NCBI RefSeq assembly: GCF_001854325.1
Contig: NZ_CP017755.1
Coordinates: forward strand, 2,294,001-2,358,000
Length of the DNA stretch: 64,000 bases
Origin: Cupriavidus malaysiensis
Lineage (GTDB): Bacteria; Pseudomonadota; Gammaproteobacteria; Burkholderiales; Burkholderiaceae
Direction of reading: 5' to 3'
Below the pieces are notes generated by a model. The model was not told where the DNA came from. It did not search any database and worked only from the letters and a program-made list of their open reading frames with translations. Shown one piece after another: positions 1 through 9,038 of this stretch. The position numbers and the translations under genes are program-made. Position 1 is the stretch's first letter. Each line of letters begins with the position of its first letter.

Positions 1-367
1 GCGCGCCCTGCCGGCCTGCCCCGGAGCTAAGCCGACGGCCGGCATCGCTGCCGCTTTACCCCACCTTCGTATGCACCAGACTTGTGCAGGGTAACAAGTT
101 TGATACAAACACCGAAAATGTCACGCAGCAGCGTTTTCATGCTGCCACTCCCGGTGGGCAAAGGTGCTCCCGCGCCTTTGCCCCGCTTTTTCCATCGGTC
201 ACCGGCCAGCACCCGGGCCGAAGCTGGCCTGCAGCGCGGCGGCACACAGCCCAGCCGCCTGCCCCGGTTCATCGAGCAGCGGCCGACAGGGAGTGCCCGG
301 TGCACGGGAAATCGCGCACCACGGCCGCCGCGCCGGACATGAGCGGTCCACTCCGCCTCCAATAATG
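1..367. other. Intergenic, no gene recognised
   Basis: I see no convincing protein-coding gene in this stretch. The open frames on both strands have arginine- and proline-rich compositions typical of high-GC shadow frames and none has a persuasive ribosome binding site. A short lower-GC patch around 70-135 could hold regulatory DNA for a gene left of the window. The right end runs into the terminator of the small minus-strand gene that follows. Confidence 0.5.
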
Positions 368-391
368 AAAAACGCCCGCTCGCGGCGGGCG
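368..391 (-). terminator. Rho-independent terminator of the small gene at 432-689
   Basis: Read on the minus strand, a perfect 7-bp GC stem (CGCCCGC at 373-379 paired with GCGGGCG at 385-391, 5-nt loop) is followed by five T residues (368-372). It lies about 40 nt past the stop codon of the 85-residue minus-strand gene, which supports that gene being transcribed. Confidence 0.6.
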
Positions 392-431
392 AGCCGCCAG
401 GACGGCGGCAAGAAATCCTCGGTTCTGACGG

Positions 432-689
432 CTACGCTGCTATCGACACGTCATGCACGATGTGGGTGCTGACCAGGATGCGAAGCGCGTCGACGTCCAA
501 TTCGTGCGACTGGATCGGCAGGCGGAAAAGGCGCAACCTGGGAAAGATCGTGGTCGCCATTTCCGTGCACCGGCCGAGTGACTCAAATCGACCGAAATCC
601 CACAAGGCGGCACCGCAGACTTGCACCAGGCGATTCCCGCCGGACGTCAGTGGATATGTTGCAATGAATCGATCAAATGACTGCCTCAT
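432..689 (-). CDS. Small hypothetical protein, 85 aa
   Basis: I do not recognise this 85-residue protein. Support for it being real is local: an AGGAG-type ribosome binding site sits about 7 nt before the ATG, and a hairpin with a T tract lies 40 nt past the stop. Composition is balanced, with hydrophobic and charged residues mixed, two cysteines, no signal peptide and no obvious membrane segment. GC content is lower than in the surrounding genes and the gene lies on the selC-remnant side of fdhD, so it may belong to an acquired or decaying segment. No function is proposed. Confidence 0.45.
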   Translation of the reverse strand: MRQSFDRFIATYPLTSGGNRLVQVCGAALWDFGRFESLGRCTEMATTIFPRLRLFRLPIQSHELDVDALRILVSTHIVHDVSIAA

Positions 690-928
690 CTACCTCTCCT
701 GCTACTCCAACCTCGGAGCGCCCCCCGGTCTTTCAATTCCCTTTCCTCTTTCCTCTTTCAATTTCCATTCATTCAGGATAGTTGACGGATTCCGTCCAGC
801 CATGGAGCCTTACCTCCTGTTGCTCTCCTGCCTTGCATTTGCAGAAGTTGCTGCGTATCCATTTCCGCCTATCGTTCATCGACGGCGTCTCGACACGCGG
901 CGTGAATCCGGGCTCGCCGGGAGCAGGC

Positions 929-1141
929 TCACGCTGAGGAAATCAAGGCATCGACATGTCTCTGGGCCCAGGACAGGCCGCCCGACTGAGCATCGCTGCA
1001 CTGCGCGAAGCTACCGAACGCTTCGGACTCGGCAATCACATGGTCGCCGAGCCGTACCCGTCCGAGGGCCGCGAACCTGCCGGCCCCGGAGGGTTTTGCA
1101 AAGCCTTCGACGATGTAGTTGTGGTACCACTGAATGGACAT
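929..1141 (-). CDS. Small hypothetical protein, 70 aa
   Basis: The ATG at 1141 is chosen because GGAG lies 8 nt upstream; in-frame starts further upstream lack a ribosome binding site and would add low-quality sequence. The protein opens MSIQWYHNYIVEGF and ends with a stretch containing WAQRHVDALI. That pattern (short strands, then an aromatic/Ala-rich helix) resembles the many roughly 70-residue uncharacterised cytosolic proteins seen in Burkholderiaceae, but I cannot name a family with confidence. No signal peptide or membrane helix is visible. The neighbouring 690-928 holds only a pyrimidine-rich tract around 728-772. Confidence 0.45.
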   Translation of the reverse strand: MSIQWYHNYIVEGFAKPSGAGRFAALGRVRLGDHVIAESEAFGSFAQCSDAQSGGLSWAQRHVDALISSA

Positions 1142-1463
1142 GCGCATAGCTCCGGCTATTTCTATCCCAAGGCCCGCAATCTCAGACATGGTCTGGCGAA
1201 GACTACTACAGCGCAGCCTGAAAGGTTCCGATATGCCCCCTACTTTCCGGGGAGGCCCGCATGGAATCCGTGCGCATGTGCCAAAGCGATGGGAAGGGTG
1301 GAATCCCGGGTTTCGACAATGCGCGACACATTGACGAAGGCGGGCGGACAATGCCGGCAATCAAAGGAAAGTGTGCCCAGCGAGAACTGCGCGCGCCGAT
1401 ACGGGTGGCCTGTCACCGTTTGCCGATCCTGCGTTGCCCCTCTCCGATCCCCCCGTGTCTTCG
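1142..1463. other. Intergenic, no gene recognised
   Basis: No supported gene. The frames here are shadows without ribosome binding sites. The stretch leads into the promoter and tRNA-Sec fragment in front of fdhD and may be the eroded end of an inserted segment. Confidence 0.4.
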
Positions 1464-1492
1464 TTGATGTCGGGCCATCGCACTGTGATAAT
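1464..1492 (+). promoter_or_regulatory. Sigma-70 type promoter before the tRNA-Sec fragment and fdhD
   Basis: TTGATG (1464-1469), a 17-bp spacer and GATAAT (1487-1492) match the sigma-70 consensus at 4/6 and 5/6 positions with ideal spacing. Transcription would begin near 1499, just before the tRNA-Sec-like sequence and about 110 nt before fdhD, so it may drive fdhD or be the old tRNA promoter. Confidence 0.5.
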
Positions 1493-1502
1493 GTTCGGGC
1501 AA

Positions 1503-1572
1503 CCTGGGCTTCAAACCCGGTCGGGGACGCCAGCCGTTCCCAGGCAGGTTCGACGCCCACTGCTTTCCGCCA
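1503..1572 (+). tRNA. selC: 3' fragment of a selenocysteine tRNA (selC remnant)
   Basis: The stretch carries the hallmarks of the 3' part of tRNA-Sec: an anticodon arm with loop CTTCAAA (TCA anticodon), a long variable arm (GGGGACG pairing with CGTTCCC around CCAGC), a TTCGA T-loop, a TTTCCG acceptor end and an encoded CCA at 1570-1572. The 5' acceptor strand and D arm are not found upstream: no GGAAAGCA-like partner lies at the expected distance. The T stem (GCAGG against CCCAC) has two mismatches. It therefore looks like a truncated, non-functional copy, either the duplicated attachment-site end of an island inserted in selC or a deletion remnant. Its place next to fdhD, a formate dehydrogenase gene, fits selenoprotein biology. 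Confidence 0.65.
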
Positions 1573-1606
1573 GTGAGCCGACGGCGATACCAGAAAGGAA
1601 GCCCCG

Positions 1607-2428
1607 ATGCGCCTTGAGCCCCAATCCGAACGCACCGGCAGCCAGCGCCGCGCCATCGTCCGGCACCAGGGCGATGCCTTTACCGCGGGCGCCGATGACG
1701 TCAGCGAGGAATTTCCGGTCGCCCTGGTCTTCAACGGCATCTCCCACGCGGTCATGATGGCCACGCCGCGCGATCTGGAGGCTTTCGGCACCGGCTTCGC
1801 GCTCACCGAGGGCCTGGTCGCGCGGGTCGGCGACATCCATGACATCGAAGTGCTGCTGCACGCGGACAGCGCCGAGGTGCAGCTCACCATCGCCCAGCAG
1901 GCCTTCCTGGCCTTGAAAGACCGGCGCCGCACACTGGCCGGACGCACCGGCTGCGGATTGTGCGGCATCGAAAGCCTGCAGATGCTGGATCTGCTGCCGG
2001 CGCCGGTGCCGCGGCCGCTGCCGGCGCTGCCGCTCGACGCGGTGCTGGCGCGTGCCTGGCGCGAGCTGCCGGCGCACCAGACCCTGATGGCGGCCACCGG
2101 AGGCGTGCATGCCGCCGCCTGGTGCACGCTCGATGGCGGCATCCTGCACGCCTTCGAGGACGTCGGCCGGCACAACGCCCTGGACAAGCTGGTCGGACAC
2201 CTCGCGCACGCCGGTGTCGACATGAGCCGGGGCTTCGTCTTCCTGTCCAGCCGCGCCAGCTACGAGCTGGTGCGCAAGGCCGCGCGCATGGGCATCCCGA
2301 TGGTGGCGACGATTTCCGCGCCCACCTCGCTGGCCATCGATATCGCGCAGCAGGCCGGCATGCGGCTGGTCAGCTTCTGCCGCCACAGCGGCTTCGTCGA
2401 GTACACCGGCGGCGCGGCTGCCTCCTAG
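1607..2428 (+). CDS. fdhD: Formate dehydrogenase accessory sulfurtransferase FdhD
   Basis: FdhD carries sulfur from the cysteine desulfurase IscS to the molybdenum cofactor of formate dehydrogenases, a step needed for their activity; it acts in the cytosol. The 273-residue length is normal for the family. The signature GRTGCGLCG places the two sulfur-carrying cysteines at C116 and C119. Later blocks such as ATGGVHAA, FEDVGRHNALDK and FLSSRASYELV match conserved FdhD regions. AAGGAAG precedes the ATG at suitable spacing. Formate dehydrogenase structural genes are not in the window. A selC fragment lies immediately upstream. Confidence 0.95.
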   Translation: MRLEPQSERTGSQRRAIVRHQGDAFTAGADDVSEEFPVALVFNGISHAVMMATPRDLEAFGTGFALTEGLVARVGDIHDIEVLLHADSAEVQLTIAQQAFLALKDRRRTLAGRTGCGLCGIESLQMLDLLPAPVPRPLPALPLDAVLARAWRELPAHQTLMAATGGVHAAAWCTLDGGILHAFEDVGRHNALDKLVGHLAHAGVDMSRGFVFLSSRASYELVRKAARMGIPMVATISAPTSLAIDIAQQAGMRLVSFCRHSGFVEYTGGAAAS

Positions 2429-2450
2429 CAGGCAGCAACCTGCTGCCTGC
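2428..2450 (+). terminator. Hairpin after fdhD
   Basis: A perfect 10-bp inverted repeat, GCAGGCAGCA and TGCTGCCTGC separated by 3 nt, begins at the last base of the fdhD stop codon. There is no T tract, so it is either an imperfect terminator or a 3'-end stabiliser. Confidence 0.4.
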
Positions 2451-2601
2451 GGCCTGCCCGGCGGCACGCAACGGCCGCCCGTTCCCGCGCCGCCCCCCTC
2501 CCACGGAATCCTCCCTAACTGGCCGGCGCCGCCTACTATGCAATGACGGCGCATGGCCGCCCTGGCGTATGCGCGGCAACCTGACGAGTGGAGGAAGGCT
2601 C

Positions 2602-3729
2602 ATGGACCGTCGTGCATTCTTGCGGCTGGGGGCGGGCACCCCGGCACTGGCAGGCCTCAGCGGCCTTGGACTGGGGCTTCCGGCCATGGCCGCCGCGCCG
2701 GCGCCGGATGCGGCACCGGCCGGCCTTGGATGGCGCACCTACGAGATCGTCACCGAGGTCGCGCTGCCCGCGCAGGCCGCGCCGGCCAGCGTCTGGCTGC
2801 CTGCAACGGGCGGCAAGCTCGGCGACTACCAGCGCACGCTGGCAACGCGCTGGGAGGCCCCGGCGGGACAGGCGCGTGCCGCACTGGCGCCGGGATACGA
2901 TGTGCGCATGGTCGTGGTGGGCTGGCCGGAGGCCACCGACGGGCCGCTGCGCGCCACGCTCACCCAGGTGGTGGCGCTGCGCGACCGCGCGGTGGACCTG
3001 GGCCAGGCGCCCTCGCCCGCCGTGCCGCGCGAGTCGGCCGCCGTCCTGCGCGAATACCTGCGGCCGACCCGGCTGCTGCCCCTCGACGGCATCGTGCGCG
3101 ACACCGCGCTGCAGGTCACAGCCGGCGCCGGCGACGACGTGGCCAAGGCCCGCGCGCTCTACCAATGGGTGGTCGACCATACCTGCCGCGATGCCAGCGT
3201 GCGCGGCTGCGGCACCGGCGACGTGGCGGCCATGCTGCGCACCGGGGGCATCATGAACGGCAAGTGCGCGGACATCAACGCACTGTTCGTGGCCCTGTCG
3301 CGCGCCGTCGGCATCCCGGCGCGCGACGCCTACGGCGTGCGCGTCGACCTGTCGCAGCACGGCTTCAAGGCCCTGGGCAAGGACGGCGATATTTCGAAGG
3401 CCCAGCATTGCCGCGCCGAGTTCTACACGGCCGGCTACGGCTGGGTGCCGGTCGATCCCGCCGACGTGCGCAAGGTCGCGCTGGAAGAGGCGCCGGGTGG
3501 CCTGCCGATGGACCACGCCAAGGTGCGCGCGGCGCGCGCCCTGCTGTTCGGCGCCTGGGAGATGAACTGGGTGGCCTACAACCATGGGCACGACGTGGCA
3601 TTGCCGGGCAGCGGCGCGCCGCCGGTACCCTTCCTGATGTATCCGAACGGGCACACGGTGGCCGGCACGCTCGACAGCGTGGATCCGGACGCCTTCGGCT
3701 ACCGCATCCGCTCGCGGCGCCTGGCCTGA
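2602..3729 (+). CDS. Tat-exported transglutaminase-like domain protein
   Basis: This 375-residue protein starts with a twin-arginine signal (MDRRAFLRLGAG followed by a Gly/Ala-rich hydrophobic stretch ending near AMAAAPA), so it is probably folded in the cytosol and exported to the periplasm. The C-terminal half is a transglutaminase-like (papain-fold) domain with the expected triad: C222 in NGKCADINALF, H269 in AQHCRAEFY and D285 in VPVDPADV. Bacterial members are thiol proteases, amidases or cross-linkers of unknown substrate. The ATG at 2602 follows GAGGAAGG; longer in-frame extensions would bury the Tat signal. The gene stands alone between fdhD and the efflux operon and its target cannot be inferred. 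Confidence 0.8.
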   Translation: MDRRAFLRLGAGTPALAGLSGLGLGLPAMAAAPAPDAAPAGLGWRTYEIVTEVALPAQAAPASVWLPATGGKLGDYQRTLATRWEAPAGQARAALAPGYDVRMVVVGWPEATDGPLRATLTQVVALRDRAVDLGQAPSPAVPRESAAVLREYLRPTRLLPLDGIVRDTALQVTAGAGDDVAKARALYQWVVDHTCRDASVRGCGTGDVAAMLRTGGIMNGKCADINALFVALSRAVGIPARDAYGVRVDLSQHGFKALGKDGDISKAQHCRAEFYTAGYGWVPVDPADVRKVALEEAPGGLPMDHAKVRAARALLFGAWEMNWVAYNHGHDVALPGSGAPPVPFLMYPNGHTVAGTLDSVDPDAFGYRIRSRRLA

Positions 3730-4594
3730 CACCCGCGCCGGACCCGCGAACCCGCCATGCACCGGCGGGCACCGGCAAGGACGGCAGGCGCTCGGCCTCG
3801 GCGGCACCGGCCTCGGCCGCGCGCCGCCGGGATCGCGCGATAGAGCACGATCCCTGCTTCCCCCCTTCCGGCGTCGGCACGCTGCCGCCGCCGTGCTGGC
3901 CGCCGTGCTCCGAGGCCACCGCGGGTGCCGACATGGCGTGGTCGACCTCCCTGAGCAGCAGCCACGCATGCCGGCGGGACATGCCCGGACGCCTGGCGGC
4001 GGCGCTCATGGAACCGTGACCCGTTCCTTGCATTGTCTCCGGCGTGACCTAAAGTGATGTAACGGATGCCGCCGTGATCCGGCGGCCGGGTCGAAGACGC
4101 CGTGGCAGGAGCCGCATCGGCTTCGGCGGCAAGGCGGCCCCGGGCGCGATCCGCGTGCGGCAGCCGGCAACCGCGCCCTCTGCGCAGGGCGCCTTTCACT
4201 GATCGAGCATGACGCGTCTCCCACCCCACCGCCTGCCCGCCCACCGCGCCCTCAACGCCGCGGCTCTGCCGCACCGGCAGGAATAGCCGCCGACCACCGA
4301 CAAGGAACTGCCTGCCTAGCCAGATGCACCGCCTGCACCGGTGACGACATGCCACCCTCCCGGACCGGAACCGCGACCCGTTCTTCCTCCGGCCGGCACC
4401 GCCGCATGCGGCGCGCCGGCCTCCTGCAGTACTCCATGCGCCCGCGCGGCCATGCCTGTCATGCGCCTGACGCGCCAACAGCGCAGCATCTCCCCAGCGG
4501 TGCGCATGGCCGCGCCGGCCATGCCGCAGCGTGGTGCGGGTCCGCCATCCCGCCAGCCGGTCCAGCCCAACCGTATTGAAACCGAGGTTCCTCT
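3730..4594. other. 865-bp non-coding gap before the efflux operon
   Basis: No credible gene on either strand: frames are short, arginine/proline-rich and lack ribosome binding sites. A TetR or LysR repressor gene is commonly found here in related efflux loci but is absent. The stretch presumably holds the promoter of the RND operon; I could not identify a convincing -35/-10 pair. Confidence 0.5.
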
Positions 4595-5839
4595 ATGCGC
4601 GTCGAACGGGTTTCCTCTCTCCTGGTCTGTGCGGCGGCGGCCGCCGCACTGTCGGCATGCGGGAAGAAGCAGGCCGCCCCGCAGGCGCCGATGCCGGAGG
4701 CCGGCGTCTATACGGTGCAGACGACACCGGTTCCCGTCGTCAGCGAACTGCCCGGCCGCACCAATGCCTTCCTGGTGGCCCAGGTGCGCGCCCGCGTGGA
4801 TGGCATCGTGCTGCGCCGGGTCTTCACCGAAGGCGATGACGTCAAGGCCGGGCAGTTGCTGTACAAGATCGACCCGCAGCCCTACATCGCCGCACTGAAC
4901 AGCGCCAAGGCCGCGCTGGCGAAGGCCGAAGCCAACGTGGCCACCCAGCAGGCCCTGGTGCAGCGCTACAAGGTGCTGGTCGCCGGCAACGCCGTCAGCA
5001 AGCAGGACTACGACAATGCCGTGGCAGCGCTGGGACAGGCCCAGGCCGACGTGGCGGCCGGCAAGGCCGCCGTGCAGACTGCGCAGATCAACCTGGGCTA
5101 CACCGACGTAACCTCGCCGATCACCGGCCGCATCGGCCTGTCGCAGGTGACCCCCGGCGCCTACGTGCAGGCCAGCCAGGCCACGCTGCTGGCCACGGTC
5201 CAGCAGCTCGACCCGATCTACGTCAACCTGACCCAGTCCAGCGTGGATGGCCTCAAGCTGCGCCGCCAGATCCAGGAGGGGCGCCTGCAGGTGAACGGCG
5301 CCAATGCCGCCAAGGTCGCGCTGGTGCTGGAGGACGGGCGCAGCTACGGCGCGTCCGGCAAGCTGCAGTTCACCGACGTCAGCGTCGACCAGACCACCGG
5401 CTCGGTCACCGTGCGGGCCATCTTCCCCAATAAGGACGGCGTGCTGCTGCCCGGCATGTTCGTGCGCGCCCGCATCGACCAGGGCACCAACGACCGCGCC
5501 ATCATCGTGCCGCAGATCGGCGTCACCCACGACCAGAAGGGGCAGCCGGTGGCGCTGGTGCTCGACAAGGACAACAAGGTCGCGCAGCGCAAGCTGGTCA
5601 CGGCCGGCACCTATGGCAGCTACTGGGTGATCGACAGCGGCCTGAGCCCGGGCGAGCGCGTGGTCGTCAACGGCGTGGAGAAGGTCAAGCCGGGCATGAC
5701 CGTCAAGCCGGTGGCGCCCAGGCTGCCGGCCGGGCCGGCCTCGGGGGCGCAGGCGGCCCCGCCAGTTTCCGCGCCCGCCACGGCGGGCGCCTCGGCCCCG
5801 GCCCCGGCGGCCCCGGCTTCCGCCCCGGCGGCGCGATAG
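4595..5839 (+). CDS. RND efflux periplasmic adaptor (MexA/AcrA/CeoA type)
   Basis: This 414-residue lipoprotein-like adaptor bridges the inner-membrane pump and the outer-membrane channel of a tripartite multidrug efflux system. The N-terminus (MRVERVSSLLVCAAAAAALSAC) is a lipoprotein signal with a lipobox ending at Cys. Lipoyl halves flank a coiled hairpin: VRARVDGIVLRRVFTEGDDVKAGQLLY and, after the hairpin, YTDVTSPITGRIG are classic MexA/AcrA blocks. The C-terminus is a low-complexity Ala/Pro tail. It is first gene of a three-gene operon, with 15 nt to the pump gene. GAGG lies 7 nt before the start. Substrates cannot be deduced from sequence. Confidence 0.92.
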   Translation: MRVERVSSLLVCAAAAAALSACGKKQAAPQAPMPEAGVYTVQTTPVPVVSELPGRTNAFLVAQVRARVDGIVLRRVFTEGDDVKAGQLLYKIDPQPYIAALNSAKAALAKAEANVATQQALVQRYKVLVAGNAVSKQDYDNAVAALGQAQADVAAGKAAVQTAQINLGYTDVTSPITGRIGLSQVTPGAYVQASQATLLATVQQLDPIYVNLTQSSVDGLKLRRQIQEGRLQVNGANAAKVALVLEDGRSYGASGKLQFTDVSVDQTTGSVTVRAIFPNKDGVLLPGMFVRARIDQGTNDRAIIVPQIGVTHDQKGQPVALVLDKDNKVAQRKLVTAGTYGSYWVIDSGLSPGERVVVNGVEKVKPGMTVKPVAPRLPAGPASGAQAAPPVSAPATAGASAPAPAAPASAPAAR

Positions 5840-5854
5840 ACGGGAGCCGGCGCC

Positions 5855-8800
5855 ATGGCAAAGTTCTTCATCGACCATCCGATCTTCGCCTGGGTCATCG
5901 CCATCATCCTGATGCTGGCCGGCGTGGCCTCCATCATCACGCTGCCGATCGCGCAGTACCCGACCATCGCGCCGCCCGCGGTGCAGATCAGCGCCAACTA
6001 TCCCGGCGCCTCGGCCAAGACCGTCGAGAACACGGTGACGCAGGTGATCGAGCAGCAGATGAGCGGCCTCGACCACCTGCTCTACCTGTCCTCGACCAGC
6101 GATGACTCCGGCACCGCCACCATCACGCTCACCTTCGCCGCCGGCACCAACCCGGACATCGCGCAGGTGCAGGTGCAGAACAAGCTGCAGCTCGCCACGC
6201 CGCTGCTGCCGCAGGTGGTGCAGCAGCTCGGCACCAAGGTGACCAAGTCGAGCAGCAGCTTCCTGCTGGTGCTCGCCTTCGTCTCCAAGGACGGCAGCAT
6301 GAACCGCTACGACCTGTCGAACTACGTGGCCTCCAACGTGCTCGACCCGATCAGCCGCATCGACGGCGTCGGCACGGTCACGCTGTTCGGCTCGCAGTAC
6401 GCCATGCGCATCTGGCTGGACCCGACCAAGCTGAACAACTACAGCCTGACGCCGCTGGACATCACCGCGGCCGTGCAGGCGCAGAACGTGCAGATCGCCG
6501 GCGGCAGCCTGGGCGGCACGCCGTCCGTGCCCGGCCAGATGCTGCAGGCCACCATCACCGAGGCCACGCTGCTGCAGACCCCCGCGCAATTCGGCGACAT
6601 CCTGCTCAAGGTAAACACCGACGGCTCGCAGGTGCGCCTGCGCGACGTGGCCCGCATCGAACTCGGTGGCGAGACCTACAACTTCGACACGCAGTACAAC
6701 GGCCAGCCGACCGCCGCCTTCGGCATCCAGCTCGCCACCGGCGCCAATGCGCTGAACACCGCCAAGGCCGTGCGCGAGAAGATCGCCGCCTTGTCCAGGT
6801 ACTTCCCCAGCGGCCTGGTGGTGGAATTCCCGTACGACACCACGCCCTTCGTCAAGCTGTCGATCGAGGAAGTGGTCAAGACGCTGCTGGAAGGCATCGT
6901 GCTGGTGTTCCTGGTGATGTACCTGTTCCTGCAGAACCTGCGCGCCACCCTGATCCCCACCATCGCCGTGCCGGTGGTGCTGCTGGGTACCTTCGCCGTG
7001 ATGGCGGTGGTGGGCTTCTCCATCAATACCTTGTCGATGTTCGGGCTGGTGCTGGCCATCGGCCTGCTGGTGGACGACGCCATCGTGGTGGTGGAGAACG
7101 TCGAGCGCGTGATGGCCGAGGAGGGACTGTCGCCGCGCGACGCCACCCGCAAGGCCATGGAGCAGATCACCGGCGCGCTGGTGGGCGTGGCGCTGGTGCT
7201 GTCGGCCGTGTTCGTGCCGGTCGCCTTCTCCGGCGGCTCGGTCGGCGCCATCTACCGGCAGTTCTCGCTGACCATCGTCTCGGCCATGATCCTGTCCGTG
7301 ATGGTCGCGCTGATCCTGACCCCGGCCCTGTGCGCTTCCATGCTCAAGCCCATCCCGCAGGGCCACCACGAGGAGAAGAAAGGCTTCTTCGGCTGGTTCA
7401 ACCGCACCTTCACCGCCAGCCAGCAGCGTTACCACGGCGGCGTGAAGCACGTGATCCGCCGCTCCGGGCGCTGGCTGATCATCTACCTGATGGTGATCGC
7501 GGTGGTGGCGGTGCTGTTCCTCAAGCTGCCGAAATCCTTCCTGCCGGAGGAGGACCAGGGCTCCATGTTCGTGCTGGTGCAGGCCCCGGTCGGCTCCACC
7601 CAGGAGCGCACGCAGAAGGTGCTGGACGATGTGCGCCGCTACCTGCTGGAAGACGAACGCGATTCGGTGGAGGCGGTGCTGACGGTGAACGGCTTCAGCT
7701 TCGCGGGCCGCGGCCAGAACTCGGGCCTGGCCTTCGTGCGCATGCGCGACTGGAGCCAGCGCAAGACGGCGAACCTCAAGGTGCCGGCCCTGGTCGGCCG
7801 CATGTTCGCCCACTTCGCGCCCTACAAGGACGCCAATGTGTTCCCGGTCAACCCGCCCTCGATCCCCGAGCTGGGCACCGCTTCCGGCTTCGACTTCGAG
7901 CTGCAGGACCGCGCCGGCCTCGGCCACGAGAAGTTGATGGAGGCGCGCAACATGCTGCTGGGCATGGCGGCCAAGGACCCCTCGCTGGCGCAGGTGCGGC
8001 CCAACGGCCTCAACGACACGCCGCAGTTCAAGATCAACATCGACCGCGAGAAGGCCAACGCGCTGGGCCTCACCACCAGCAGCATCGACCAGACCTTCTC
8101 CATCGCCTGGGCATCGTCCTACGTCAATAACTTCCTCGACCTGGACAACCGCATCAAGAAGGTCTACGCCCAGGGCGACGCGCGCTTCCGCATGAACCCG
8201 GACGACCTGAGCTACTGGTACGTGCGCAACGCCGCCGGCACCATGGTGCCGTTCAGCGCCTTCAGCAGCGGCCAGTGGATCTACGGTTCGCCCAAGCTGG
8301 AGCGCTACAACGGCATTCCCGCGGTGGAAATCCAGGGCGCGGCGGCACCGGGCAAGTCCACCGGACAGGCCATGACCGCGGTCGAAGCCATCGCCGCCAA
8401 GCTGCCCGATGGCATCGGCTACGAATGGACCGGCCTGTCCTACCAGGAGCGGCAGTCGGGCTCGCAGGCGCCGATCCTGTACGGCATCTCGATCCTGTTC
8501 GTGTTCCTGTGCCTGGCCGCGCTCTACGAGAGCTGGTCGATCCCCTTCTCGGTGATCATGGTGGTGCCGCTCGGCGTGGTCGGCGCGCTGCTGGCGACCA
8601 CGCTGCGCGGACTGGAGAACGACGTGTTCTTCCAGGTCGGCCTGCTGACCACGGTCGGCCTGTCGGCCAAGAACGCCATCCTGATCGTGGAATTCGCACG
8701 CGATCTGCGCGACCAGGGCCTGTCCGCGGTCGAGGCAGCGGTGGAAGCGGCGCGCCTGCGGCTGCGCCCGATCCTGATGACCTCGCTGGCCTTCATCCTC

Positions 8801-9037
8801 GGCGTCACGCCGCTGGCGGTCAGCAACGGCGCGGGCTCGGGCAGCCAGCACGCGATCGGCACCGGCGTGATCGGCGGCATGGTGACCGCCACCTTCCTCG
8901 CCATCTTCATGATCCCGATGTTCTTCGTCGTGATCAGCCGCTTCAGCAAGCAGAAGGTCGAGCCGGCACGGGCCACGCCGCCCGGTGCGGGCGGACCCGG
9001 CGCCGGCGGCACGGCCGTGCCCACGGAAGGACCTTGA
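5855..9037 (+). CDS. RND multidrug efflux transporter, HAE1 family (AcrB/MexB/CeoB type)
   Basis: This 1060-residue inner-membrane proton antiporter has the HAE1 start [17 protein letters not shown], the pore-domain block [15 protein letters not shown] and the TM4 proton-relay motif [17 protein letters not shown] with paired Asp residues. The second-half counterpart is [14 protein letters not shown]. Length and two-fold repeated 12-TM organisation are typical. It exports amphiphilic drugs or solvents from periplasm and membrane, powered by proton influx. It lies 15 nt after the adaptor and overlaps no gene; the outer-membrane factor starts 1 nt after its stop. The closest named relatives I recall are CeoB and MexB-like pumps, but I do not assign a symbol. 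Confidence 0.94.
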   Translation: MAKFFIDHPIFAWVIAIILMLAGVASIITLPIAQYPTIAPPAVQISANYPGASAKTVENTVTQVIEQQMSGLDHLLYLSSTSDDSGTATITLTFAAGTNPDIAQVQVQNKLQLATPLLPQVVQQLGTKVTKSSSSFLLVLAFVSKDGSMNRYDLSNYVASNVLDPISRIDGVGTVTLFGSQYAMRIWLDPTKLNNYSLTPLDITAAVQAQNVQIAGGSLGGTPSVPGQMLQATITEATLLQTPAQFGDILLKVNTDGSQVRLRDVARIELGGETYNFDTQYNGQPTAAFGIQLATGANALNTAKAVREKIAALSRYFPSGLVVEFPYDTTPFVKLSIEEVVKTLLEGIVLVFLVMYLFLQNLRATLIPTIAVPVVLLGTFAVMAVVGFSINTLSMFGLVLAIGLLVDDAIVVVENVERVMAEEGLSPRDATRKAMEQITGALVGVALVLSAVFVPVAFSGGSVGAIYRQFSLTIVSAMILSVMVALILTPALCASMLKPIPQGHHEEKKGFFGWFNRTFTASQQRYHGGVKHVIRRSGRWLIIYLMVIAVVAVLFLKLPKSFLPEEDQGSMFVLVQAPVGSTQERTQKVLDDVRRYLLEDERDSVEAVLTVNGFSFAGRGQNSGLAFVRMRDWSQRKTANLKVPALVGRMFAHFAPYKDANVFPVNPPSIPELGTASGFDFELQDRAGLGHEKLMEARNMLLGMAAKDPSLAQVRPNGLNDTPQFKINIDREKANALGLTTSSIDQTFSIAWASSYVNNFLDLDNRIKKVYAQGDARFRMNPDDLSYWYVRNAAGTMVPFSAFSSGQWIYGSPKLERYNGIPAVEIQGAAAPGKSTGQAMTAVEAIAAKLPDGIGYEWTGLSYQERQSGSQAPILYGISILFVFLCLAALYESWSIPFSVIMVVPLGVVGALLATTLRGLENDVFFQVGLLTTVGLSAKNAILIVEFARDLRDQGLSAVEAAVEAARLRLRPILMTSLAFILGVTPLAVSNGAGSGSQHAIGTGVIGGMVTATFLAIFMIPMFFVVISRFSKQKVEPARATPPGAGGPGAGGTAVPTEGP

Positions 9038-9038
9038 G

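Noticed and set aside
1..1463. Larger genes on either strand in the left end
   Set aside because: Frames lack ribosome binding sites and natural composition except for the two small genes listed.
3699..4478. Minus-strand frames in the gap before the efflux operon, considered as a possible repressor
   Set aside because: No helix-turn-helix, no ribosome binding site, and Arg/Pro-rich composition.
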